A DNA stretch of 64,000 nucleotides from Neelides folsomi (GCA_034687125.1 JAQGBZ010000135.1:91153-155152); one strand, 5' to 3'; shown: positions 13,640 to 27,224, numbered from the stretch's first letter. The notes: generated from the sequence alone by a model not told the origin. A program made the numbers and translations.

Positions 13640-14060
13640 ACGTCGAGGACCTATCTACTCATTTTTACATTTATTATGAATGTTGAAGAATAGGAGGAGG
13701 AACGAGTTCGCGGCGATGATAGGCATCGCTGCAGAGAATCTGATCCTCAACTGCTACCTAAAAGTGGAACATTTGCTGGTGCAGATTGAGACAGCTGGAG
13801 TCATGTCATGCAGAAAGGAGAAATTTTATTTTTCAACTGTGGTGCGTCCGCTCCGCGGTTTCTCCCGGAGGACACAGACAATGAAGCTGTTCATTATGTG
13901 GAGCGTCTCCACGCCGGCCGTCTTAACCTCCCCCACAGCTCCCCATTACTCCCCATTGCTCCACGGATGAGGTTTTTCGGGATTCCAAAAGGGATACGAA
14001 AAAAAGACCATTTTAGATATCAGTCTTAGGACCATACATGTGGGTAGGAAATTTAGGGGA
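13640..14060. other. GC-richer island without a recognisable gene
   Basis: Contains overlapping plus-strand frames of 96 and 73 codons (13680-13970 and 13808-14029). The first does not begin with a clear ATG and neither has family motifs. Both frames being open over the same bases argues for composition rather than coding. Confidence 0.3.
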
Positions 14061-16530
14061 GTCGCTACAGCTCATGTTGAGTTCACAAATTGTGGAGCCA
14101 TTTTTCTCATGTTCTTCAATTCCATCTCCCTCCGAACAATAAAATAATGACCAATTGTCACTGAAATCTCTCATGTGAGGAAAGTGAGGAGAGTTCTATT
14201 CAAATCGTTTTCTATTTCGGAACAAAAAGTTAGTTAATTTAAATCAGTCGACAAGATCACTATTGTTTTATTTATGAAAGTGGTTCCAAATAGCAGAATC
14301 TAATCAATACTAATTAACATAATCAAAATCATAAAAAAACCCTAACATATCAGGATATGGATATTGAATATGTAAGTATAAATACATGGACTTCACTTAT
14401 TGTTAGATATAATATACGCTTCCATACATATGTAATATGCATATGGTATTTATTTATATAGTAAATATAAACACTCGATTTATAAAGATAAAAAACAAAT
14501 TAATAAGCTTAAATAGATTTGTTTGGTGCACAACTCATTAGTGTCATTAGTCATTATCTGGATCCTATTAGTAAAATAATCCATGTATGAAAACTTACCC
14601 TGACTTTCTTTGAAAGTGTTTCTATTGATTTAAAAGAAACGGTCTCATAGCACATTGGCTAATACAAATCATTACGACCTCATTGTATTTAAAAAATAAT
14701 TTAGCTGAAGTAATAGGAGGTTAAAGACCGCAAACACCAATGGTTTCACTGATAATTTAGGTAAGGTGACGCTAATGTTTTATTGGATTATAATTAAGAT
14801 TAAATGATTTGTTATAAAATGAGAACAAATGTTGAAAATCAATCATCTTTCAATTAACTAACTTTAAGAAGGAAAAAATAGAATTAAAAAAAATCAATTA
14901 TAGACATTTTTACACAATTAATGGAGATTTGAATGAAGTACCAAACAAAAAATTTTCTGCTTTAATGACAAAAAACTTGTAGTAAAATCTTTTCAAGCCT
15001 TTTTTTACGTTTTATCGAGTAATTATCAGATACTTACACTTATAACTAGTCTTACTACATAACATACTCTTATTTACCTTACACATATTTATTAGAACAC
15101 AAGTCAACTATCCTACATCGCTTTTATTGTACAAGATATTCGATATGATAATATACTTACACACATATTCTAAAAACACTAATTTAAGTTGATACAAGAA
15201 AGTATTAAGTTTAAGTTTACAGAAATGTTTAATGGTCAAATTTTACATCTTTGACGAGTTTGGCCTTTTTTCAAATCTGTTTTTCGTATAGACTTGTTAA
15301 ACTCATTGAATTATCTATTAAAGTCGAGGAGCGAAGTTGGTCAGGAGGGCTTCCAAAGTTTCCTCGAGAAAAAGGAAGGAAATTGGGAAGGGAGCAGGCG
15401 AGACGCATTAAGAGTTGAATTTCATGGAAAGCAGATGCATCTTCTCCAATTCACTCACTTCCGGTCTCCTTACTTCGTGCATTGATGCCCAAGAGAATCC
15501 AAAAATTTCCCAACCAGCTTACAATACACAATAAATATGTGTCCTTTAAAGGAAATTCTCTATATACAACTTACTTCGCATTAATATATTGTATTGTATT
15601 ATTGTATGCACATAAATACGGTATGAACCTACATATGTAATGAGGCAATAGATATATACTGTACTAGATTGTAGTACTACAGATACATATTGATATGTTA
15701 AGTCCTTGCATTTGATATATGTATATAAATACTCTGTATTTATATTACTTAGTATTCTATCTATAGGTTCTAAACTAGAATCAATGCTAACTAATCGTAA
15801 ATGTTTAAATAAGTGTAACTATTCGGAGCCATCATTCAACTGAAGACAAATTGAGAGACCTTAATCCAAATCTAAAAAGTTGAGTAAAGTAGAAATCCAT
15901 ATTTTCACTCATGACGAATTCTTCTAGTTCGCTTCTTTATTCATTCGTCGTTTAAAAAATATTTGAATTGAGATCTTGAGCTCTTATAGTTTTTTGAGAA
16001 ACATGAGTGTATTACTTTTACTTTAAATAAATGAAGAAATTTCTACTTATTTATGCTATATGTATGTACGTATATTTGTACATACTTCTACATATGTAGG
16101 ATATGTACATGTATGTATAATATACCATATGCATCTATTGGTCCAAATTTGTGAAAAATTGAGAGTGGAACATTTTTATGAAAAATTAGAGCTTTTGACA
16201 TGTGATGACGATTCAAATCCAAAATGTTCATAGGCAATTTATCATTTCCTCAATTCGATTCGATTTCTTGGTGAAATGAACTTTTCTTGACTTTCTTTTT
16301 ATTTCACCTATTTTATGGGGTATAATGTACACATATGCATTAATGCATGTGTTCAATTCTTGAAAAATTCCAAATCTCTACGATTAATCGGCAGTTCTGC
16401 GAATTTATGCTTTCAGGTTGGTTCTTTTTAAGAGAAATTTCTGATAAAAGGTAGAAGTAGCTCAATTAACCAATAAAAAAATTTCAGTTAATATCCTTTT
16501 CTACGTATTGCTACATGCGTGTATTTTGTT
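14061..16530. other. Intergenic DNA, nothing recognised
   Basis: AT-rich apart from a short mixed-composition patch at about 15294-15490. There are many TATGTAC-like simple repeats, for example 16055-16135. No protein family or RNA gene seen. Confidence 0.5.
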
Positions 16531-16541
16531 ACTCCCCAATG

Positions 16542-16947
16542 TCAACCGGGTTTGCGCGCTCCCTGGTTTTGACAACTTTCCTTCTTTTTCATCAAGAATT
16601 GGGTCTTTACATAGAAATATTTTATTTTTTATTTAGTTTGGATTAAAAAGAGTATCATTTGAAATTAATAAAATGTATTATATTAAATCAAATAATACTT
16701 AAATTACAAATTACTTATTACTTATTAACTTTATAAAACCAAGAAAAATATTAATATTTAGTGCTATCTCCTTTAACTTTAATGAGCTCTTTGTAAAAAC
16801 TTAATTCTAATTAAATTAACTATCTCTTGTGATGTTGCTTTTCCTTTCGTCATATGAGTTAAAAAGTTTAAAATGAATCATTGCATTAATGAGAAATGAA
16901 CGAGCAAGGTGATAAAAGGAAGCGCGCAAACCGGTGACGTTGAGGAG
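16542..16947. mobile_element. TA-flanked MITE with about 32-bp terminal inverted repeats
   Basis: The left end starts CTCCCCAATGTCAACCGGG then TTTGCGCGCTCCC. The reverse complement of the right end starts CTCCTCAACGTCACCGG then TTTGCGCGCTTCC. Both ends are bordered by TA (16540-16541 and 16948-16949), as expected for Tc1/mariner-type insertion. The 406-bp body is AT-rich and non-coding. It is presumably moved in trans by a transposase not present here. The CG-rich termini stand out sharply from the surroundings. Confidence 0.8.
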
Positions 16948-16949
16948 TA

Positions 16950-19390
16950 TACTAAATCCCATAAAGTTATTATTAAAATAATTCATTCAAATACAGAATA
17001 CTATCGAATTTATTAATATTTAATACTAATTAAGAAGTTAAGTTGTAGTTACATTATACATTATTAAAACATTGTATGATCAATTAGAATATTCTAGTTT
17101 TGACAAAAGGATATTTTAACTAAAATTTTGCCTTGTTTCTGCCACACCCTTTATAATTGAATTCAGCCCCAACTAAATAAATTAGAGTTACGAGTACTTT
17201 CTTTACCAATAAGTTTTGCCACCATTAAATCAAATACCTTATATAACATAAACATATCAAGTGAGTATATTAAAATCAGTTGATCTGGAAAGAAACGGAG
17301 AAATCAAAACATTTCAAAGACGCAATAACAATATGGAAAGCGTCTCACCTATAAAATGTACTGTACTCATATACTATATTTAATCTTGAAAATGAAAAAT
17401 ACATAAGAGTGGCTAAATGTAAGGACATGTATTACTTATTTAATATATTTATTATAACTTCTAACGTTGGCCAAATGAAAAAATGAAGATAAACGTTGAA
17501 TTTAAATTCTACAAATTCCTTCTTCAATCCTGCATACCCCAGAATTTCGTGATGCTCGTAAAAATAAAGATTCGTGCGAGACAGAGTGGTCCATCAACAT
17601 TGCATATAAGGAAAGGAAACACACAAGGAAAATTTGAAGGTTGAGAAAAGAATTAAATATCATCTTTGAGAAAAACATACACACCATATAGCTACAAATA
17701 TGTATTATATACCAGAGTGCATGTGAATACCATATGTACCCTAAGTTAATGTAAGTACCATATACCTGTATATTAATTATTTTATTTGCACCCTCTATGA
17801 ATTTTTACATGCTTATACACTTTCGTTGTAGTTACCTGGTATCTGTAATATAAATAAGTATGTATTTTAATCCTGATATTGCTATACTACATATACTAGG
17901 TATACAATATAGGCACACCTAATATTTTTATAGATTTACTGCTAAGCACTGCACTATTAACCTTAATGGCACATGAATAAATAGTTTCAACTTCATTTCC
18001 GTTCTTCTTTCCTTATTTTCTCATCATTGAAATGTCTGATAATTCCATTGGAATGAAACACATTAGTTTAACGTGTCTATAAGCATTTTTGACGAACAAT
18101 AAATGGCAAGTAACTTACAATTTACAATGCTCATTTCACTCTTCACATCCTCAGAGGAGCTAATTGTAAATAAATATTTAAGGTACAATCGAATCCTAAT
18201 GTTCATTATAAGTGTAAGCTTATAAAATTAATTGTAGTGTACGAATTCCTAAGGCCAACTTTATTGACAGTCAAAAGAATGTGTCTTATTTCTTAAAGGG
18301 AATAAAACAAAAGACTCCGAGGAATTCATTACTTTTCACTATGCAATCATAATGAACAACAAAGAACTCCTCACTAGGTTAAGTAATTGGATCACACTAT
18401 CATTTGGTTCATCATATCCACATTTTCTCACAATTGAGTTTACAAGGTGAAATGGTGATGGTTTATGTGAATTCATACTTTTAAACATCTTCATTAAAAA
18501 GAAGAAATAACAACATGAGCTTTAAATCAAACGCATTGCTATTGGTCGTACACCTAATTAAGTACACACATTTACGAATGTGCATAATACGTACAATGAT
18601 ATGCAGGTAGGCATTATAATAACATATTGTAAAGCAATATTCCAATGATTGTATTTTTAGTGAGTACCTTTCTCACCCTTTTGTCAAACTGATGACAAAT
18701 GTTAATCGGATTTGCAATGGAACATCAGGATTTCAAGTGATAAGAATTCTTATCTTATTTAAACTATCTAAGATTGGTGACTTCTCTTGCTCTTAACAAT
18801 GTTTAAATTTTAAATCTATCGTATGTATTATTAGTGTGAATTCAAAAGTATTTTACAAATATTTAAGACCATAATCAACTCTATTTTTAGTTCCATACAT
18901 TTAGATATCCATACTGAATTATATTTAAACAAATAATGGGGTGTCATCAGTGACTAATAGAAAAAATTTTGTAAATTTTTTAATATTAAATAATTTTAAG
19001 TATGATATACTAATATATTACTATCGACTTAAATCGAATTTTATAATAAAATAATACATCATTTGTGAAGACAAATATTTGTAGAATAACTTCAATAATT
19101 TATATGTATTATGAATCTATTTAACTTATCAAATAACATTCAAAAACTAAGTATTGAATATGAAACTATGTAACTCGATCAGAGAATGGGGCATATCGAA
19201 ATTTAAATATTCTAGAATGAATCAAGGTTGAGACTTGAGACGAAGGTATGAATTATATTCTTTTCGACCTTTTATTTTGGTTTATAAAAGGGGAGAAATT
19301 CAATTTTCCACATTGATCAAACAGGAGATTGAGAAGAATATAAAAGCGAAGGTAAATTATAACATGTTAAATGCTAATATAATTTACTCG
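16950..19390. other. AT-rich intergenic DNA, no gene seen
   Basis: No convincing frame on either strand. Small patches of more even composition occur (about 17502-17690 and 18290-18480) but nothing can be named. Confidence 0.5.
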
Positions 19391-19417
19391 TTCTCGAGAG
19401 AGAGGGAGAGTATAAAG
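19391..19417 (+). promoter_or_regulatory. Possible GAGA/TATA promoter upstream of the class C receptor gene
   Basis: A CTCGAGAGAGAGGGAGAG purine tract runs directly into TATAAAG at 19411-19417, about 410 bp before the first coding exon's splice acceptor. No good initiator is visible about 30 bp downstream, and the donor of the implied 5' UTR intron was not identified. It is therefore only a candidate. Confidence 0.25.
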
Positions 19418-19820
19418 AGAAATTCTATAAAAAATTATTGCTATGGCTTATGAATGAGGTTCAATAATATGTAGAGTATATTATACATACCACTATGTAG
19501 GTGAATATGTATTTGCATTTACTCTATTAGTATATTACTAGTGTATAGATTTAACTTTTAAGACATCAGACATTAGGAAATAAAATGCTTTCACTATTTA
19601 ATATTCTTGTTTCTACATATTATGGCTATTGGTATTCCTATTCACTTTTAGATCATCATTCTAATAATTGATTTATTTCATATTTTTCCACGTGATTGTA
19701 TTTTTATATATTTCCCATCACATGAATCATTGATCTTGATCATACGAACTGATGAGTTTGGTTTTCATGAATACTAGTACAGATACTTTACGGTATTGCA
19801 ACTAACGTGAGTCTTTTTTC

Positions 19821-19847
19821 TTTCCAGATGCTGTAAATGTGAGGAAA
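19821..19847 (+). promoter_or_regulatory. Splice acceptor and two-codon upstream ORF before the receptor start
   Basis: A pyrimidine tract plus TTTCCAG (ending 19827) is followed at once by ATG CTG TAA (19828-19836), then 11 bases later by the main ATG at 19848. The mature leader therefore carries a minimal upstream ORF, which would tend to reduce initiation at the main start. Confidence 0.5.
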
Positions 19848-22800
19848 ATGCGTTCGTCTCTTCTTCTCGCCTTCTCCGTTCAATTCCTATTCTGCAGTCC
19901 GGGTCTCGGACAATCGGAGCACAACCAAAGAGCAACAATTGGTGAGTTTTAATTACCATTCATTGAGGAAACTGAATGGTTTGTGGGTTTAGGTGTGCTC
20001 GTGGATCTTCACCAAGGCCTCAGTAGTTCTCTCAACAATAGGACTCGAAATTCTCGTGTCCTCTGTGGATCTCTAAACATCCATGCATTCCAACAGCTCT
20101 CGGCAGTCAGATGGGCTTCCGAAATCATCAATAACAAATCATGGCCAGGAGAATTTGCTCTAGGTTCCTATTTAAACTTTTCTTCAGCTATCACACATTT
20201 ATTTACATTAATAGTTAGTTCATTTGGGTAAATGCTTTTTTTAAATTATTATAGATATAGTAGTTCATGACACTTGCGGCGAAAGTGGAATCGCCCTTTC
20301 TGAGACCCATCAAATGCTGAAATGGTCCAAAGGGAATATGGAAACTCCTTTAATTGGTAAGCTTTCACAATTTATTAAATTTAAATAACCAAAATTAATA
20401 TCCCCCATTCCTAAAAAAAGTACTAACTATTTGTATGTAGAATAATTTAAGGCTTCGAAATTCGCATTCGAATAAATTGTTCTTAAAGAATAAAACGTTT
20501 AAGTATACAATAATTTGACAGCCCAATAGTGTTATAGTAATAGTCCATACAATAATCTATATTTACTTATAGTTTTTGGTTTGGTTTCTTATACCTATAT
20601 TATCTTTATTGACCACTGTTACGATGTGTTTTCGTCATGTGGCAGTAATGAGGAATTCTATTGACATGGACATAAAACGTCAAAAGTATTATTTCATATT
20701 GAATGCCAAATGGTAATTTAAAGTTTGTTTGGAAATTTGTCAGGTGTAATTGTCATCGGGAGTAGAAATAACGAGCGAATTATTGATAAGCCATTGGAGA
20801 CGCTGAACAAAGCCAATATTTCGGCCGTCGTGACTTCAGGCCGTGCGGCCGAACTTCTTTTGGCAAAACATCCAAATGTATTTACAACAGCACCTGACGT
20901 GTCCAGCGTCTCAGAGGTACACACAAAAGAAATTTCCCTTTACTAAACGATTGGACTTTTGCATAGGGGAATCAATTGGAATATTTTTTGATTGACAGGC
21001 CATTTTGGCTCTCCTTCATCAACTGGGGACGAGGACTGTGGCTGTCATTTCCAGCTGCTCACATGCTGTCAAACGGTTCGAGAGCATTGCCACCGTCAAA
21101 GCCGTTCAAGCCGAGCACTTTCTCGTTCTCAAGAAAGATAGCCCAACGATTGCAGAATCGATTGTCAAATTCCTTCAAGGGAAAGCTGTATGAATCAATA
21201 TTCAATTTATTGATCGATTTACCTCTTAAAATGCCTTTGTATAAATTACAGATATTTGGAGGTGTAATATTCTTATAAATATATGCATAGTACTTTGGAG
21301 TAAATTTTTAACATTTATTTTAGGGAGCAGCTCAAAGCGTTGTTCTGCTTTTGGAATCCGGAGAGCTTGAACGGCTGATCCGAACGCCAAAAAAGGATAG
21401 CATTATTGGCTGGAATTTGGAGAGGCTAATCCAAGAGAAAACTTGGATTCTCGGATCTGTGGCAATGGAACAAGAACTCGCATTAGAATGGACGATAAGA
21501 TTCAACTCCAATCTTCTCATTGTCCAACCACATGTTCCTTTAAACCTTGAATTTGAAAACTATTTCGTCCGGAACGTTGCTGTAAGTCTTTTCATCAACC
21601 AAAATCTTTACTATATAGTATACCATTATGTAATTTTATCCATCCCCTCTTTGAGATCAATTAATCAAAAGAGTGTTATTGAAAAAAGAGCTTTATTTGT
21701 ATAGATATCTTTTAAATGCAAATATATTATTTATATAAGTATACCTACAAATATAACTACATTAATTTTGTACGTAAAATTTTTATTTTTATTTCATGAT
21801 TTGTCATTGTTTTTATTATCATTGCTATTGCTAGTGATGGTGGGATTAAATAAGATTATAAATTTCATAATTGGTTTAGGATGCTTTGGCTTTTGATGCT
21901 GCCAGTGAAGAGACTCAAGAATATATTCAACGAATTTACAATTGCCAGTGGCCAAGTAGCCGAACTTTGGGGAAATTTTCATCTTACCCACCTTGTGGAA
22001 ATATCATCTCTTCGACTCTCAGTGAGAGGTTTACTCCGGAGGCAGACGTAAGTTTTACAATGATTATTCACTTAGGTATATAAGCTAATAAAACAGATTT
22101 TTAGTAAAATTTAATTTTAATAGGATTAACTTATAAATTTATTTCATTTCTTTGGAATATAAATATAAGTATTACACCTTATTTAATAGTGTTTAATGTG
22201 TTTAACTACCAAATAGAGAACTTTCTGACTCATGAGACTCATGACATGTAATTGTGAATTTTAAATTTACTTTAATTGTTGTTTATTTCTTCAAAGCTTT
22301 CATTTTTCATTTAATCCCTTGTTCCAGGTGGGTTTTATTGTGAGTGCTGTTTCTGCGTATTCAGCAGCTCTGCGTCTAGCCCAGCTTGAGGCTTGTAAGA
22401 ATGAAACCATTTGTGACCATTCACGCCTTTCGACAGAAGTGACAAAAGAACTCAGAAAACTTAACTTTCCCCTTGAAGAAGCAGAAGAAACCGAAGAAGA
22501 AAGAATGGTAAACTCTGGAAAACCCGACTCGACAGTAGCGGGAACTCACGAACTCGAAGGAACGCGAGGGCGAATCAACCACGAAGGAAAGCTTGTAACA
22601 AGGAAATTCGATTTGTTTTTGAGCAAACCAAAAGGGAAAATTTCTCAGGTTAAAAAAACTTTTTTAAAATTATTAAATTCCAAACGGTACATTATATCAA
22701 TTTATGACGATATCATATACATACTATATAGGTACATACACAGTATTTATAAAACAGACCAAATACTATGGTATATTATATTCGTTGTCCTCATATTCGA

Positions 22801-24167
22801 TGTATTATACATTTTTATATGGAAAATATGATAAAATATTTTGTTTATAGGTCGGTCAATATTCTCAAGAAGACGGATTAATATTGGATGTAATGCTCGG
22901 TCTTCATTCAGAACCAGAAATGAATCTTCAAGATGTGTTTACTGGTTCGGCAAGACCTCTCGGTCGCGATATAAATCGCGGAGGAGTCCGAAAAGGGAAA
23001 ACTGCCAAGGAGTCACATGAATTGTTAGAAAAAGAAGCAACCGAAGCGGCCAGACTTCGAGGAGAAGAAGAAACCGGAAACAGCGTGAATATTCTCGCAA
23101 TGGCTCCTCCTGAATTATACATATCAAGAGTGTGGGCAATGGTCGTCGTGGCGATCGGAATCACTGGAGTTTTCCTTGCCCTTTACATGCTCGTCTACGT
23201 CCTTCTCCGGATGTGTGACGGGACCCTTCATGGGAACCAAGTATTGGGAATTCTCCTTCTTCTAGGGGTCATGATGATGTACGCGAGTGTGGTCATGTTT
23301 GTACTACCACCAGGTCCACTTCTCTGCTCCCTCCGAGTTTTCCTCCCATCCCTTTCCATTGCCCTCTGCTTTGGAATTCTCCTCCTCAAAGTGATGCAAC
23401 TGAGGGCGCTTGTTTCGCTCGGGCTCGGTGGTCGGGTCTCGGCCCTCAACCAATTCGTCACCCTCACCTTCATCGTCGCAGTCCAAGTGGCGATCAACGT
23501 GCAGTGGGCCACTAGTCCGCATACAGAACCAACAGAAACAACAATTTTGTCCTCCAGCCTCAACGAGTGTTTGCATTCTCATGAGACTTTTCTCTACCTC
23601 CACAGCTATGTTGGCTTCCTCATCCTCTTTGTATTCATCTACGGGACTTCTGTGTTGAAGATCCGGAGGAATTACAATGAAGCGAGATGGGTGACGCTCT
23701 CAGCGCTTCTTTCCTTACCGGTGGCCATCGGATGGATCCTCGTTGTTTTCTTACGTCCAGGAGAAGATCAAGAACCGGCCGCGTGCATTGCCTTCGTGTC
23801 AATTGCATCGGTCATCCTTTTCTCTATATTTATTCCAAAATTGAGCACAATTGCTCAGCAGACCAGTTTGGCAAAGAGGAAGAAACTTCTTCAGTCTTCT
23901 GCTCCGGGGTATGCGGGATCCATTTCAACCATTTTTACGACATTGAGTGACCGTGGACACGGAACGTTACAGAGCCAGAAGAGACATTCGACGTCATATC
24001 CTCCGCAACCACCGCCCATGCCGTTGTCCAATGGACCAAAGTCCGTCACTTATTCCCCGAGGCTGACCACCAACATTTTCCATTCCTCTTCAGCTGCAAC
24101 TTCCCTTGCACGCTCTGTATCAATGAAGACTCCGTTCATGGATTCATCTCGAGGAGCTTATCCTTAA
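19848..24167 (+). CDS. Class C (mGluR-like) G-protein-coupled receptor without cysteine-rich domain, nine exons
   Basis: Coding exons: 19848-19941, 19993-20163, 20255-20356, 20744-20916, 20999-21187, 21324-21581, 21880-22047, 22328-22648, 22851-24167. All are GT-AG and in frame (930 aa). A signal peptide (about residues 1-22) is followed by a Venus-flytrap domain to about residue 420. Its landmarks are GVLVDLHQG, an early Cys, IVVHDTCGE (compare the mGluR DTC motif), GVIVIGSR and FTTAPDVSSVSEAI. A charged linker of about 160 residues with no cysteine cluster precedes seven helices at about 586-613, 623-644, 650-676, 693-711, 735-762, 771-793 and 802-823. Class C hallmarks are Cys651 at TM3, Cys732 in loop 2, NYNEAR before TM6 (mGluR NFNEAK) and FIPKL in TM7. 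The cytoplasmic tail is Ser- and Pro-rich (PPQPPPMP). The ligand is unknown: the mGluR serine triad position reads NNE, so glutamate binding is doubtful. It may belong to an orphan arthropod class C group. Possible N-glycosylation sites are NRT, NIS and NET. Confidence 0.9.
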
Positions 24168-25540
24168 GCTTCATATTCTGAACTTCAGGATAAGATCTGG
24201 GAAGGAAGGAACCGCACTATTTAATTTAATACTACTGACAATTCGTTGTCAGTAATTACACATTCACTTTTTCATTTCATTTGACATCGATTGATGAGAC
24301 ATTGTTGAATGTTTAAAATTAATAGGGAATTTGGATTTATTTTAATGCCATACAATTTGAAAGCGTTTTTGAAATTAATCAAATTTTTTTGTTGTTCTTA
24401 AAATTACAAATTATAATTTTGTATTTCAAATGTTTAAATTTAAATGATTTATGCTGAATTTGAAAAATGTGGGTAGTATAGTATACCTAGAGTCCAATTA
24501 AGATATAAATTGTGGTAATAGAGATTTAGTTAGTGTCATTAAATTTAAAGTGTTTAATTTTATAAGGTATATAAGGTATTACTAATATTTATAGGTACAT
24601 ATAACTATCCTATGTAAGTCATTGTTGAACATAATTTGGATACATACTTGTATTGTTGTTACCTGCACATAAATACATACAAATCTTAATATCATTATAC
24701 AAGTAGGTATATACTATATATATGTATTTAAATTTATATTGGGTAAACTCATTTTGTACATTTATTTTTCCTATAAATAAATATTTAATTGCTATATTAA
24801 TTATAATTCATGGCAATTAAATATATTTTGTTAAATTCATATAATTATAATAAACAGCTTTAATTTTTAAATTTTATTATTTAGATTTTAAATCTAATAT
24901 ATTTTTTGATTCTCTTTTAGAGGTAACTAACTACACAAGTTTAATGATTTCTTTGTTTTTTTGTGATTTTAGTGAGTTCGCATGTATATTTTATTGGTGG
25001 TAGAATGGCAAATATTTATATTATAATGCTTGAAAACTGTAGTTTGTGGAAGAATAAATATTTTATGAAATGAAATTTATATATTATGTTGGCACATGTT
25101 TTTAAGCACCTTAAATGTTTTATAATTATTCTTATTTACCTATTAAGTAAGTTTACCTTTATTTATTTACAATCCAAAATCACATATTAAATAAAAATAA
25201 TATATTTTAACAACAAGCTCTTTTTGCAATTATGTGCAATTATTTATTTTCTAAGTTAAATTTTTAATACTTTGTTGATAATATGATAAAAATTGGTTTT
25301 AATTTTCAACTTGCTACTAAAAATTTTCAATATATAATACATAAATACCTAGGTACTTTTTATATAATTAGGTACTAGCACTGCACATACATACATACCA
25401 TCCTGTCTACATACTGAAACCTAGCACATGAATTATTTTATTCGTATTTAAAGTTAGTGTACCGAGTCATTTTTATAAAATGTCCTTAGATGCTTAAATA
25501 CAGACCAAGTGATTTGGTTTTGGTTTGGAAACGAAAGTAT
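24168..25540. other. 3' flank of the receptor gene, AT-rich
   Basis: Probably 3' UTR followed by intergenic sequence. No other gene seen. Confidence 0.5.
24776..24781 (+). terminator. Candidate polyadenylation signal of the receptor gene
   Basis: AATAAA lies about 610 bases after the TAA stop, in AT-rich DNA. Such hexamers are frequent by chance at this composition, so this is a weak call. Confidence 0.25.
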
Positions 25541-25546
25541 ATCATA

Positions 25547-25619
25547 CAGGGTGGGGCATAAGTTGCTTTCTTTTTACTATTGTTTATTTTAAAAAGAAAG
25601 CAACTTATGGCTCACCCTG
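25547..25619. mobile_element. 73-bp TA-flanked palindromic MITE (mariner type)
   Basis: The element is almost entirely inverted repeat. The left arm CAGGGTGGGGCATAAGTTGC and TTTCTTTTT pairs with the right arm AAAAAGAAAGCAACTTATGG and CTCACCCTG, around a short AT loop. TA flanks both ends (25545-25546 and 25620-25621). Ends of the CAGGGTG...CCATAAGT style are typical of mariner-family elements. A transcript would fold into a near-perfect hairpin. Confidence 0.85.
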
Positions 25620-25621
25620 TA

Positions 25622-26356
25622 CATACATTAATAGTATGTTGAAATAACCATTTGCATATGGGGTTGGAGCACAAAATTTCATTGATAAATTAGAAAAATC
25701 ATGACCTCTCATGCCTTTATTCAATGAACATAAATTACACTCACATGCAATCAAAGAGCATCGTTCAATATCATTGTATCTTATCAGTGTATGTTAAATA
25801 TAGAGGTAAGTTAAAAATATGAACACTCTAAATAAAAGAATTCACATAATGTAATTATGTAACTAACTGTATGTACTAACCGTTTAGAAATTACTCATGA
25901 TTAATACGTGCGATTTGTTTTTGTTAAAGGATATGTAAAAAGTATTGTTGATTTATCTTTGTACTTACATATGTTAGATATACATACATATTATGTACCT
26001 AGTATAAAATTATTCTTAAATTATTTTTGTGAAATTATCATTGAGAATTGAGAAAATATTCCTACAGTTTCAAACTCGTTTGTATCAGAGGCTGGTTCCT
26101 CTATTATAAATATTTATATGAATATATTATATGAATTGGACTGGTATTGATATTGCTAAATGTTTACAATTACTTCATTACGTGGATCGTGTTAAATACT
26201 AAATATTGTACTACTGCATACTGATTCGTTTTTAAATATGATACTATACATACCGTACATGTATCTCATATGCATATTATATTACATTGATTACTTACTA
26301 AATGGTATATATATATATAGGTAGGGTATGTTAGACATTTAAATACATATAATGAG
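25622..26356. other. AT-rich intergenic DNA, nothing recognised
   Basis: Low-complexity A/T DNA with a (TA)n run near 26306-26320. No coding frame. Confidence 0.5.
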
Positions 26357-27224
26357 TAGAGAGCGGACTTCTATGCAATAGCATGTTTTTTATTTGTGAA
26401 AGATATCCAATCAAACTTTGGAAGTGAACTGATCCATAAAAATAAGGAATCTTCTGACATTTTTCTCATGGCATGTCGAGCATATTTTCGGGGTTAGCTG
26501 CATATCGCCGACGTTCGTGCATATTTTACTTATTTTTTAAAAATTTTCTCTTTAAAATCGATTATCATAAATGATTGCAAAATTTAAAAAAAATATATTA
26601 AAAAAATCGGTAAAATGTTTATATCTAATAATTAGTGGTAATTGTGCTGAGTGTATTCACTTGAAGGTAATTTGATAAGATTAAATTCAAAGTTTATCTA
26701 CCCGTGTGTCCTACATAGTACAAATGGAATTTTTTAGAAAGTCTTCGACCTTTATATCCTGTGTATATCACTTAAATTATTTGCTAAAATCTTAATTTAG
26801 ATCTTTTTTAAATGACTTGTCGAGTTAAGGTGTTTAATACTGGTAGAATTCATTTGAAGTAATTTGTCGATTGTTTAAAAATAACGTTATTTTTTCTATT
26901 GGCTGAAAATCCACTTTATATTATAGTTAACATAAGCATTAATAATGCCACCAGATAAAAAGGGAGCTTTTACAAATTAATTGTAAATGTAGGTTTGAAC
27001 AATTTATTATACTGTAAAAAGATGACATCGATTTATGCTGTTTATTTTAATATAAAATTTAGATTGTATACAAAATTTATAATAAAGGGTATACAATTAT
27101 GCATTTTTGCATGTTTTGCATATGTATATGCATATACAATTTCGGCATATTTCGCTGTTTTTCCCCTGCATATTGCATGCATATAATCGCATTTGATAGG
27201 GTTCTAGGAATAAACAGTCAGTAT

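Noticed and set aside
22319-22831. 170-codon frame read as an independent gene
   Set aside because: It is exon 8 of the class C receptor read through its donor at 22649 into the intron.
23228-23603. Minus-strand frames of 99-111 codons opposite the receptor's transmembrane exon
   Set aside because: Shadows of a strongly supported coding exon.
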